Shown: piece by piece, positions 37,966 through 46,402 of the stretch | Layout of the letters: each line of letters starts with the position of its first letter | How positions within the stretch are numbered: the stretch's first letter is position 1 | Source of the DNA: Amoeboaphelidium occidentale | Lineage: Eukaryota; Aphelidiomycota; Aphelidea | Reading direction: 5' to 3' | DNA length: 46,402 bases | Assembly (NCBI GenBank): GCA_023515795.1 | Contig: JALGPX010000026.1 | Location: 53,220 to 99,621 of the forward strand | The notes under the pieces: generated by a model | What the model saw: only the letters and a program-made list of their open reading frames with translations | What the model was told of the DNA's origin: nothing | Database searches by the model: none | Position numbers and translations under genes: made by a program

Positions 37966-40900
37966 ATGCTTTTGAAGGAAATTAAAAGAACTGCCACCAC
38001 AGCCTGGTGCCCAGTGTCCTACCAACATCAGAACCATATTTGTCCACTGATTGCCACTGGAAGTGTGGCAGGTGCGTTTGATGCATCGTTTAGCTCTTCT
38101 ACGGAGTTGGAATTGTTCGCTTTGAACTTGGATGACCCTTCAAGCACTGAGGGTATCATCAAATTGGGGGCAGCTCCTGCGACTTCGAGGTATTCTATTC
38201 AATTAAAGTCTAAAATATTAATTAAAGGTTCAATTGCTTGGGTTGGAGTGTCCCAGCTGCGTCTGCTGATAAGCCATACGGAATCATCGCAGGTGGCATG
38301 GAAGACGGTTACTTGGATGTTTGGGATCCTAATGCGATTATTGCTGAAAGTAGCACTGCCAGTTTGTTCAGGAAGAAGGCACACTCTGGTTCATTGAAGG
38401 CTCTTGATTTTAATCCGTTTCAACCAAATCTGTTGGCCACAGGTGGTGGCTCCGCTGAAGTAACCATTTGGGATATCAATAATCCAGATAAGAATTACTC
38501 TCCGGGTGAAGTCAGTCAGCGTTTGGATGAGATTACCAGTGTCGCATGGAACAGACAGGTTTTGCACATTTTGGCCACAAGTTCGAACAATGGTAACTGC
38601 GTAATCTGGGATTTAAAGACACGCAGAGAGATTTTGCATTTGAGCTCGCCTACTAAGAAACCATTCACTTCTGTTGCATGGAATCCTGATGTATCAACTC
38701 AGCTATTGACTGCTTCACAAGATGATGGAAAGCCAGCCATTTACATGTGGGACTTAAGAAATGCTCGCGATCCTGAAAAAGTGTTGACCGGACACACTCG
38801 CGGTGTTCTTTCGATATCTTGGTGCCCTAAAGACTCTGATTTGTTGCTCAGTTGCGGTAAAGACAATCGTACATTGTGCTGGAATCCAAAGACAACAGAA
38901 GTTATTGGAGAATTTCCTGTTTCCAATAATTGGTCATTCAATGTCCAATGGTATCCAAAGAACCCTGATCTGCTCTCTGTTGCGTCCTTTGATGGAATGG
39001 TGTCTGTGTATTCTATTCAAGCTAAATCATCAGGTGATGCTATTCCATTGTCAGCTGGAGCATCCTCTGCTGACCCATTCGCTCAAATTGTTTCATCTCA
39101 AAAGAATGATGGATTCACTTTGAAGCAGCCGCCAAAGTGGTTGCGAAGACCTTGCGGTGCTGTTTTTGGTTTTGGAAATCGCCTCGCATGCTTTAAATTA
39201 TCAAAATCTTCAGGAAGTCAAAACAATTTGCATGCAAAGACCAGCAAAGTTCACATTTATCAAGTTTATGCGGATAAGAAACTAAAAGATCGTGCCAGAA
39301 GCTTAGAAGATGCATTAAATAACGGAAACTTGTTAGATTTGTGCAAATCAAAGATTCAAGCATTACAATCTGGGGGAAATCAAGAAGAACTTAGCGTTTG
39401 GACAGCTTTGAGTTTCATTATAGAAAACAATCCTAGACAGAAACTTGTTAAAATGTTGGGCTTTGAAAAGGAAAAGTTGGCCGCTGGTGTTACAGCTATT
39501 ATGCAGAAAACTCTGCCAAAGGAAGAATCTTTGCCTCCAAAGACAGCCGAAGTTGTAAAAGAAGTTATTGATAATGTTGTATCCAAAGCAGAAGATCACA
39601 TATTTGGGGAAACACCTGAAGATGACTTCTTGGCTCAAATTAAAAGCAAACCTGAGCCGCAAAACCTTCATTCATCGCCGTTGGCCAAAGAAGACAATGT
39701 GATTAAATCAAATACGCCTTTTGCAATATACAAGAATGGAGTGAAGGATGATATCGACGCTCAAATCACACGTTGTGTTATTGGTGGTGATTTTGCCTCA
39801 GCAGTTGATCTTTGTCTTGCAGCTGGAAAGTTGGATGATGCTTTAATGTTGGCCGTTCACGGAGGTGCTGAATTACTCGAAAAAGCAAAGGCTGCCTTTT
39901 ATAAAAAGAAATCAAACCAGAGCTCATATTTACGTATTGCAGGAAGCGTTTCATCAGGAAATTTGGACGACATTATCGAACATGGAAATGTCGGAGAATG
40001 CTGGAAAGAAGCTCTTGCCATCCTTTGCACCTATTCTGAGTCTGATGAACTTGAGTCTTTAGGTGCAAATCTCGGTAATCGTTTAATTGATGAAGCTGGT
40101 ATTATTCAGGAGCCAAAGAAAAAAGTTGAACTCCAGACGGGAGCTATTCTTTCATACATGATTAGTGGTCGTCTCGACAAGGTCGTTAATATTTGGATTG
40201 AACAGGAGAAACTTGAGTTGAAGGAACAAGTTCAGAAATTGGACAGATCGTCCGCAAGTTTGTATGGATCATCGGAATACGGTTCTGTTCTTCAGTCTTT
40301 GATCGAAAAGGTTGCAGTTTACAGAAAGGCTATCGATGATTCCGACCAAAACGATGAATTAAGTGGCGAGGAAATTGACTCCTTGAAGAGTTTATACCGT
40401 CAGTATGCTTTATACGCCTCGGTTTTGATTCAGCAAGGAGAGTTGGTTGCAGCTTTAGAATACCTCAATTTGACCAAAGAGTTTGGTGTTTCGTCTCCAA
40501 GCGTTCAACAAGATATTCTCAAACTATTCAAAGATCGCTTATATCATTCAATGAACACAAGTGATATTGGAAAGTTCCGGGAAGTCCCAGCTGCTCCATT
40601 TGAGAAGGTTTCTGTTAGTGGAGTTAATACTCAGAAAGATGATTTTGTTGACCAGATTACAAAGTCTGTATCTACAGTTTCAGTGAAAGATACTAAGAAT
40701 GCTTCACCAAAGAAACAAAGTATTCCTACTCAGGACAACTATCAGAATTATTATGCTCCTGTCCAAAATAACCAGGCTCCAGCGCAACAGCCTTACACGT
40801 ACAATCCTTATCAGCCTCAACAACAACCGCAACAACAAGCAGCACCTTATGGCCAAACACCTGGATATGGACAGAATGATTATTACAGCCAAGGCTCATT

Positions 40901-41825
40901 TTATCAGCAACCAAGTAAGCCACCAGTTGGTCCTCCTCCGCAAGTTAGGCCTCCAGTTGCAAGCACTCCGGTTTCCCAACCTCCTCCTGCTCAGAATCCA
41001 TATGCACAACCTGCATATAATCCTTATCAGCAGCAAGCTCCTCCTGCACAGCAGCTTCCTCCATCATCTGCACCACTAAGTCCTACTGGCACACAAAGCG
41101 CCTTATTCACAAAGCCAGCTGGAAGTTGGAATGATCCACCTGCTGATATATTCAAGAGCAAGCCGCAGCCTAAGCCAGCTGCTCCACCTGTTCAGCCTCA
41201 GTTTACTAATCCTTATCAGGCTCCTGTGAATCAAGCACCTGTTGGTGGAGGCTTCCAAGCAGGTCCTCCAAATCAAGCTCCTGTTCAACAAGGAATACCT
41301 CAAAGTGGAAGACCTTCGTTTGCTGGGCCCGTATCTGCAATGTCTCCACCATCAAAACCTGTTGAACCTGCAGGGCATCGTAAGTGCACATATACTTGAA
41401 TCTAATCTTTGCAGCTCCTGGTGACAGATCGCACATACCTAAAGAACACAAGCCAATTTTTGATGTTCTAACACGCGTCATTACAAGCCTCAGGCCCAAC
41501 GTAGCTGTAAGTTCTGAATTTGGGTTTATTAATTATTTTCTGTTAGCCAACACAAAGAAAACATTTGGAGGATGCAGACAAGAGACTGAATGACTTGTTT
41601 GATCTATTGAACAATGAGAAGATAAGTTCCAAAGCGTGTGATCTGCTTCTTAAATATGTGAAAGGTTTGTTTCACTCGCACTGACTTACAATATTAGCTA
41701 TGGATGCGAGAGATTTTGACACTGCAATGCAACAGCAACAGATATTACTCTCAGACCACTCAAACGAGGGAACTAAATGGATTATAGGCCTTAAGAATTT
41801 AGTGAAAATAGCAAGCGGGCATTGA
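37966..41825 (+). CDS. SEC31: COPII outer-coat subunit Sec31
   Basis: Sec31 with Sec13 forms the COPII cage on vesicles leaving the ER. Five exons: 37966-38189, 38228-41379, 41415-41506, 41547-41664 and 41698-41825, with introns of 38, 35, 40 and 33 bases; 1237 aa, close to yeast Sec31 (about 1270). The N-terminus (MLLKEIKRTATTAWCP) leads into a seven-blade WD40 propeller (GIIAGGMEDGYLDVWDP, LLATGGGSAEVTIWDI, LLTASQDDGKPAIYMWDL, LLLSCGKDNRTLCW), then the Sec13-binding blade insert and the ACE1 helical domain (about 370-790). A Pro/Gln/Tyr-rich region (about 840-1140) should bind Sec23. The last three exons encode the conserved C-terminal helical domain (LRPNVAPTQRKHLEDADKRL). Confidence 0.95.
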
Positions 41826-41933
41826 AATAACTGGCCCTTCACTACAGGATTTGTTCAAATAAAATCCAAATCTTACTGAAAAGAGCGTTACACGAATCGC
41901 CAATTTCTCGGTTACGCTGGTGGATACTGTACA

Positions 41934-42080
41934 AGTAAATATGCGGGCATAATTACCTTTGTTTGCATTCAAATCCAAGAAAACGTGCCTGATATTTCGT
42001 GCAGCGTTGATGTCCCTGTTCCAAACAGTTAAGCAATCTGAATTGCAGATTTTAACCGCCCAAAACTTTGTCTGTTTCAA
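41934..42080 (-). mobile_element. Fanzor/TnpB-like nuclease relic (RuvC-III end)
   Basis: On the minus strand, about 49 residues read KICNSDCLTVWNRDINAARN followed by IRHVFLDLNANKGN. The block WNRDINAARNI is the hallmark C-terminal RuvC motif III of TnpB and its eukaryotic relatives, the Fanzor proteins; the D is the catalytic aspartate and the preceding Cys pair recalls the zinc-binding knuckle. Fungal Fanzor1 proteins often have WNRD at this site. The rest of the protein is absent: upstream is the thioesterase promoter, downstream the SEC31 end. No complete gene or ends can be seen. I infer an old insertion of a DNA transposon cargo gene, now a fragment. It could also be captured from a horizontally moved copy. 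Confidence 0.68.
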
Positions 42081-42158
42081 CTCATGTAAACAAAATGAAC
42101 AAAACTTTTAGGATTCTGATGGAGCTAGATATACCCCCTTTAAGAAAGCGCATTCGCA

Positions 42159-42193
42159 CTCCAGCTCGCAGCATGTAGACGCTTGAGCTGGAG
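42159..42193. repeat. 9-base inverted repeat upstream of the thioesterase gene
   Basis: CTCCAGCTC (42159-42167) and GAGCTGGAG (42185-42193) are perfect reverse complements with a 17-base spacer, 54 bases before the thioesterase ATG. It may be a transcription factor site or a trace of the mobile element next to it. Confidence 0.45.
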
Positions 42194-42247
42194 CTCTGCG
42201 CGATAAACTTCCAAGCTTCGGGTTGAAATTCGCATTGTTTCGCAACC

Positions 42248-43159
42248 ATGACTTCACCAATAGAGGCAACTTTGGACGTCGAAGAAATCGATGTTGACCT
42301 TTACCGCAGTAAATCTTTATGGAAACCACCTGGAGCACGAGGAGTTTTCGGTGGCCAAGTTCTAGGCCTTGCTCTAGTCGCAGCATCAAGAACAGTTTCT
42401 AAAGATTTCCTGGTGCATTCATTGCACACTTATTTCCTTCTGCCCGGTAACAACGAAATCCCAATACTCTACAGAGTGCAGAACTACAGAGATGGTTCTA
42501 CATTTGCTACCAGAGCTGTGCATGCGACGCAGAATGGCAAAGTCATATTCCTAATGTCTGTTTCATTCCAAAAGCCTGAGGAAGGGCTGGAATTCCAATT
42601 TAAAATGCCATCAGCGCCTCCACCTGAGAAATTGGCTAACGAAGAAGATCGGCTGAAGGCGTGGTCTAAAATGGACTTTCCGAAGAAGCTGCAGGATTTC
42701 ATGAAACTTCGATTGTCGCAACCGTTTCCGATCGAGATAAAGCACTGCACTTCAACCAAGAAGTTGATCAGCGGCGACTATTTGGAGCCTTATCAAATGA
42801 TTTGGATAAAAGCCAACGGAAAATTGGATGATGATTTGAAGTTTCATCAGTGTGTTGCTGCGTATGCGTCTGATCACGTATTTCTGACTACGGCATTACT
42901 TCCACACGGTCTGCACTCGTTCAATCCACAGTTGAAGCAAATGGCTACTCTTTCTCATAGTATGTATTTTCATGCTCCTTTTAGGGCTGATGAATATATG
43001 CTTTTCGAAATGGAATGTCCAAGAATGGGCGGTGGAAGAGGTTTAGTCATTGGCCGTTTATTCTCTCGCGATGGGACTCTGGTTTGCAGCTGTGTTCAAG
43101 AAGGTGTTATCCGAGTCAAGAACCTGGATGCATTCAAACAAGCTCAAAGCAAGCTGTAA
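42248..43159 (+). CDS. Peroxisomal acyl-CoA thioesterase (TesB/ACOT8 type)
   Basis: The enzyme hydrolyses acyl-CoA to free acid and CoA during peroxisomal beta-oxidation. It is 303 aa from the ATG at 42248. Two hotdog domains are present: the first has RGVFGGQVLGLALVAASRTV and HSLHTYFLLPG, the second HQCVAAYASDHVFLTTALLPHG and HSMYFHAPFRADEYMLFEME. The catalytic triad known from E. coli TesB lines up with D209 (ASD), T234 (MATL) and Q284 (VQEGV). The last three residues are SKL, a perfect type 1 peroxisomal targeting signal. AATAAAA lies some 20 bases after the stop. It converges with CRT10 across about 150 bases with nothing evident. Confidence 0.95.
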   Translation: MTSPIEATLDVEEIDVDLYRSKSLWKPPGARGVFGGQVLGLALVAASRTVSKDFLVHSLHTYFLLPGNNEIPILYRVQNYRDGSTFATRAVHATQNGKVIFLMSVSFQKPEEGLEFQFKMPSAPPPEKLANEEDRLKAWSKMDFPKKLQDFMKLRLSQPFPIEIKHCTSTKKLISGDYLEPYQMIWIKANGKLDDDLKFHQCVAAYASDHVFLTTALLPHGLHSFNPQLKQMATLSHSMYFHAPFRADEYMLFEMECPRMGGGRGLVIGRLFSRDGTLVCSCVQEGVIRVKNLDAFKQAQSKL

Positions 43160-43311
43160 TTATTTACTTCAATAGTTCTAATAAAAATCCGTATAGCTTA
43201 GGACTTTGATGATATTTTGTGACTACTTTTTACCTGAAACCGTAAGTTCAGTTCTTCCAGGCTGGACGAACAATGTGACAGGCTGTAACAACCATTCGAA
43301 GACGTTTGCAT

Positions 43312-45246
43312 CTAAAACTTAAGAAAATCACTGATCGTTCTTCTTTTAACTTCATACATAGAAATATCGCCAGAGCTGTAGACAAGCCGTATCTTCCATA
43401 CATCCAGGATAGGATCTAGACCTTTACAATATGATACAGTCATTCCCACCAGAACACTAACAAGGGGACGAACGAATGGTATTTTGTCTTCCAGTTCCAA
43501 ATGGTAAAAGAAACGATCATCGGCATTTCCCGTCTGGTTTGACTTGAGTTTCTCCACATTAATTAAGTAGCATTGACCACTCTGGTTTGCAACAACAATA
43601 GCTCCAGTCCATGTAGTATCATCACTAAGAGTCTCAACAAACACTAAACGTCCATGCTGATCATCGAGTACCCTTCTCATTCGTGAATTTTCATCTCGAC
43701 TATTAGCTTCTGCTGCTGAGATAGCGTTGTCGTAAACGTAATTATAAGCATACATAGATTCACTCCTGTCCATATTTCTACTTTGATCTCGCAGATTTAA
43801 AATGCAGGATCGAGACTTCTTTTGATTAACATCAACAAAATGGACTTCAGTACGAGTAGAGCAAATTAAAAACATATTTTTCTTTTTTAGCTCACTGTTG
43901 ATAACATTGAAACTATCTGGAAAGTATTCCAGTGCAGACACAAACGAGTCGCTATCGTTATCACTTGCAAAATCAACCTCTTCATTATTATTTAGCCTTC
44001 TCAAGTTTTCCAATGAATCTTCGTACGTAGGAGGTGGAAAATACCTTGGAGCTTGTCTAAACGCTTCATCTGGTTGTGAAGCAGATTCTTCAGAGGCTGT
44101 ACTTTGTTCTTGTTCTTCACCAAAAATGACATCGTCATCAAGGCCAGTATTCCTTCGTCTACGTAAATCTCGATGTAATAAATCAAGCATTGTTTGTGCG
44201 CCTAATAGCTGTTCATCTTCATCTGATGCTTGTGAATCCGGCTCCTCATAGAGTGCTTGTATAATTGTCTCTCTGTCTGTCGCTTCCATATCATCATCAT
44301 TTTGTGTTTCAATTATGCGATCCATCAACTGTTCAACATTATTTGAAAGAATATTGAAGGCATTAAACAGTAAATTTCGATTATTCCTAGCAGGAAGATC
44401 TTGTTTCAATCGTAACTCTTCCTCTGTATTCATGGTCCTGTAAGAAATATCATCAACATTACAAAACTTTACATTCCAGCACCAGCGATCGTTTCCGAAT
44501 CTGGGATCTGTACTGGAAACCTGATGAGTGAAAACGCATTGTCTAGTTTCTAAATGCCAAATCTTTACAGTTTCATCGATTGAGCATGATGCCAAGTACT
44601 CCCCATCAGGATGAAAATCAACACACGGAACATTGTGCGTATGTCCTTCTAGTATGTACTTTGATGAAACCACATCAGCAGAGTTGAAGTCCCATACGGA
44701 AACTTTGTGGTTATTAGCACCAGTGGCCAACAATTTCCGCTTCTTATTCATCGCAATAGCCCACGTTGAACTATTATCGTCCTCTAGTACCAAAGATACA
44801 GGCTCATGTACGTCACCATAAGAACTGTAGCTCATTGCTCCAATGAACCATACCACAACTTGACCTGCATCATCCACACCAACCAAAACTTCCTCCATAC
44901 CAATAAAACCAATCTTTAATGCATTAAAAGGCGAAGGATACTCATCAGTTGCATTCTCCTGTGAAGCATCACGTGGTTGTGGATGCTTGAACTCTGCAAG
45001 TTTCCTACTCAGCGGCTTGTGCACACAGAAATCCATCTCCAAAGTCTCATATACCAAAACACGATTACCACAACCCACAAACATTAATCCATTTCGTGCG
45101 CTGTAACATACAAGATTTAACCTCTATTATATAAGAACAATATCAGAAGGTATGATTTATCTAACCCAATATCTCAACTGATGCAACTGATCCAAATGAT
45201 CCAAAGCCTTATTATCATACACAGCTGATACATCATAGCAATGCAT
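43312..45246 (-). CDS. CRT10: CRT10-like WD40 protein
   Basis: Yeast Crt10 takes part in transcriptional control of ribonucleotide reductase genes. Exons 45246-45166 and 45123-43312 join over a 42-base intron to give 630 aa. The N-terminal part starts MHCYDVSAVYDNKALDHLDQ and continues RLNLVCYSARNGLMFVGCGN; the N-terminal WD40 blades follow, with TWAIAMNKKRKLLATGANNH, then ILEGHTHNVPCVDFHPDGEY and LASCSIDETVKIWHL, the arrangement I recall for the CRT10 family. A long acidic, low-complexity spacer follows (about 290-400). The C-terminal part has further beta-propeller-like strands (MFLICSTRTEVHFVDV, RLVFVETLSDDTTWTGAIVV) and ends ISMYEVKRRTISDFLKF. A general WD40 scaffold is the alternative. 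Start and first intron rest on frame and blade conservation. Confidence 0.66.
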
Positions 45247-45605
45247 AATAGGTTAAATCCTGAAACCTGTCTACTATTCCAAGGAGCGAAAGGGTCTAAG
45301 CCACAAATCGATGGACGGCGTGATTGACTTGCTCGCTCGCTCGCTTGCTTGATCGCTCTCGAAAGCCGCCTCAAACGCCGCCCGTTTCGGTCAAAACAAA
45401 GTGCGCCGAATTTCCATTTCTACTCGTTGAGTTCCGCTGTTTAAAAAAGTAACTTTTAAAAGACTATGAAGCCCTCTAACGGTTGCAGCCCACGACCTAC
45501 CGACAAGGAAATCATTTTAATCGACTTTGTAAGTTCCCTCCACTCTGAAAGTTGAGAGTTAATCATCCCTTTGCCTCAAATAGATTCTCAACAATAATAA
45601 CAGAA
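45247..45605. other. Divergent intergenic region, CRT10 / 14-3-3, with tetranucleotide repeat
   Basis: About 360 bases hold both promoters. A short GCTC repeat lies at about 45329-45348. A GTAAGT at 45529 and a CAAATAG at 45577-45583 could bound a 55-base intron in the 14-3-3 leader. No open frame here is convincing. Confidence 0.45.
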
Positions 45606-46390
45606 ATGGCAGAAACAAGAGAAGACCACATTTACATGGCAAAGTTGGCTGAACAGGCTGAGCGCTACGACGACATGGTTCAACGTAAGACTTTTGCACA
45701 CTTGGCTGGATTACTAACGATTCTCTCTTTTAATGTTCAGATATGAAATCAGTCGCAAAGTTGGGCGTTGAATTGTCTGTTGAAGAGAGAAATCTGCTCT
45801 CTGTCGCTTACAAGAATGTCATTGGAGCTCGCCGTGCTTCATGGCGCATCATCTCCTCCATCGAACAGAAGGAGGAAGCCAAGAAGAATGAAGGCCAAGT
45901 CGCAAAGATCGCTACTTACCGCAAGAAGGTTGAGAAGGAGTTGTCTGATATCTGCCAGGATATCTTGAATGTGTTGAATGACAACTTGATCCCAACTGCT
46001 ACCACTGGTGAGAGCAAAGTGTTTTACTACAAGATGAAGGGAGACTACCACAGATACTTGGCTGAGTTTGCTACCGGTGATGTTCGCAAGGATGCTGCAG
46101 AGAAGGCTCATGAAGCTTACAAGAGCGCATCTGAAATTGCTTCAACTGAGTTGGCTCCTACTCATCCTATCCGTTTGGGTTTGGCTTTGAACTACTCTGT
46201 CTTCAACTATGAAATCTTGAACTCCCCAGAGCGTGCTTGTCAGTTGGCTAAACAGGCTTTCGATGATGCTATTGCTGAGTTGGACACTCTATCTGAAGAA
46301 AGCTATAAGGACAGCACTTTGATCATGCAGTTGCTCAGAGACAACTTGACCTTGTGGACCTCTGATATGCAAGAGGGAGAAGAAAAGGGT
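45606..46390 (+). CDS. 14-3-3 protein, 3' end outside window
   Basis: 14-3-3 dimers bind phosphoserine and phosphothreonine motifs and regulate many kinases and transport steps (yeast Bmh1/Bmh2). Exon 1 (45606-45684) encodes [20 protein letters not shown] and ends YDDMVQ; a 56-base intron (45685-45740) carries TACTAACG; exon 2 (45741-46390) runs to a GTAAGT at 46391, so at least one more short exon with the acidic tail follows. Both family signatures are present: [11 protein letters not shown] and [20 protein letters not shown]. The phosphopeptide pocket residues (Lys, Arg, Arg, Tyr) are in [16 protein letters not shown] and in the [16 protein letters not shown] region. About 243 residues are seen. 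Confidence 0.97.
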
Positions 46391-46402
46391 GTAAGTGTTT
46401 CT

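Noticed and set aside
41799-42080. Functional small gene on the minus strand
   Set aside because: Only a piece of the Fanzor/TnpB C-terminus is present, with no ATG start and an unrelated tail; it is a relic.
1-46402. CRISPR array, secondary-metabolite cluster, LTR or virus-like element
   Set aside because: No spaced direct repeats, no large synthase genes, and no reverse transcriptase, integrase or capsid-like reading frames were seen on either strand.

Overview
This window is nuclear DNA from a fungus with a very compact genome. It encodes GPI-anchor synthesis (Gpi13), a Kre9/Knh1-type GPI-anchored wall protein, a Ser/Thr-rich secreted protein, a velvet-domain regulator, Afi1, Crt10 and a BRE4/DUF2421 transporter, a fungal combination. 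Genes sit 15 to 250 bases apart. I can place 25 coding introns of only 30 to 56 bases, most with a CTNAY-like branch site shortly before the 3' AG. A velvet gene and a Fanzor-type relic suggest a filamentous or early-diverging fungus (Zoopagomycota or Mucoromycota grade) rather than a budding yeast, but I cannot name the species.

Layout. 1-5549: partial GPI13 (minus), ELP4 (plus), a PH-like protein (plus) and a KNH-type wall protein (minus). 5754-8502: an unrecognised protein (plus), DEG1/PUS3 (minus) and a small secreted protein (minus). 8749-16912: six genes on the plus strand, three of the gaps only 19 to 30 bases: two tandem paralogous membrane proteins, KRE33/NAT10, an acidic helical protein, BUR6/NC2-alpha and FSF1 sideroflexin. 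16947-24719: AFI1 and SEC5 on the minus strand. 25232-27213: FCP1. 27416-30099: NUP53 (plus) facing ARG1 (minus). 30100-34466: a BRE4-like transporter (plus) facing TRAPPC2L/TCA17 (minus). 34482-41825: RAD17/RAD24, a velvet protein and SEC31 (plus). 41934-42080: a Fanzor/TnpB-like nuclease relic. 42248-46402: a peroxisomal acyl-CoA thioesterase (plus), CRT10 (minus) and a 14-3-3 protein running off the right edge.

Many true genes are split by tiny introns, so single open frames mislead. AFI1 (five exons), SEC31 (five), velvet (four), FCP1 (seven), SEC5 (three), BUR6, TRAPPC2L, ARG1 and CRT10 were assembled here by matching splice sites to family conservation. Several long open frames begin at TTG or GTG; starts have been moved to the first plausible ATG.

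The assembly has local errors. At 21915, 22235, 24571-24590 and 34632-34649, N runs separate near-identical copies of the same sequence. These look like overlapping contig ends that were never merged, and they corrupt SEC5 and RAD17. The few substitutions between the copies suggest more than one haplotype.

The genes are mostly housekeeping: secretion and polarity (SEC31, SEC5, AFI1, TRAPPC2L), tRNA and rRNA modification (ELP4, DEG1, KRE33), transcription (BUR6, FCP1, velvet), nuclear pore, DNA damage, arginine synthesis and cell wall. I found no CRISPR array, tRNA gene or intact mobile element. The most interesting items are the Fanzor relic, AATARA hexamers overlapping or hugging stop codons, the 15-base gap between two divergent start codons, and the pair of uncharacterised tandem membrane paralogs, one with a histidine-rich insert.
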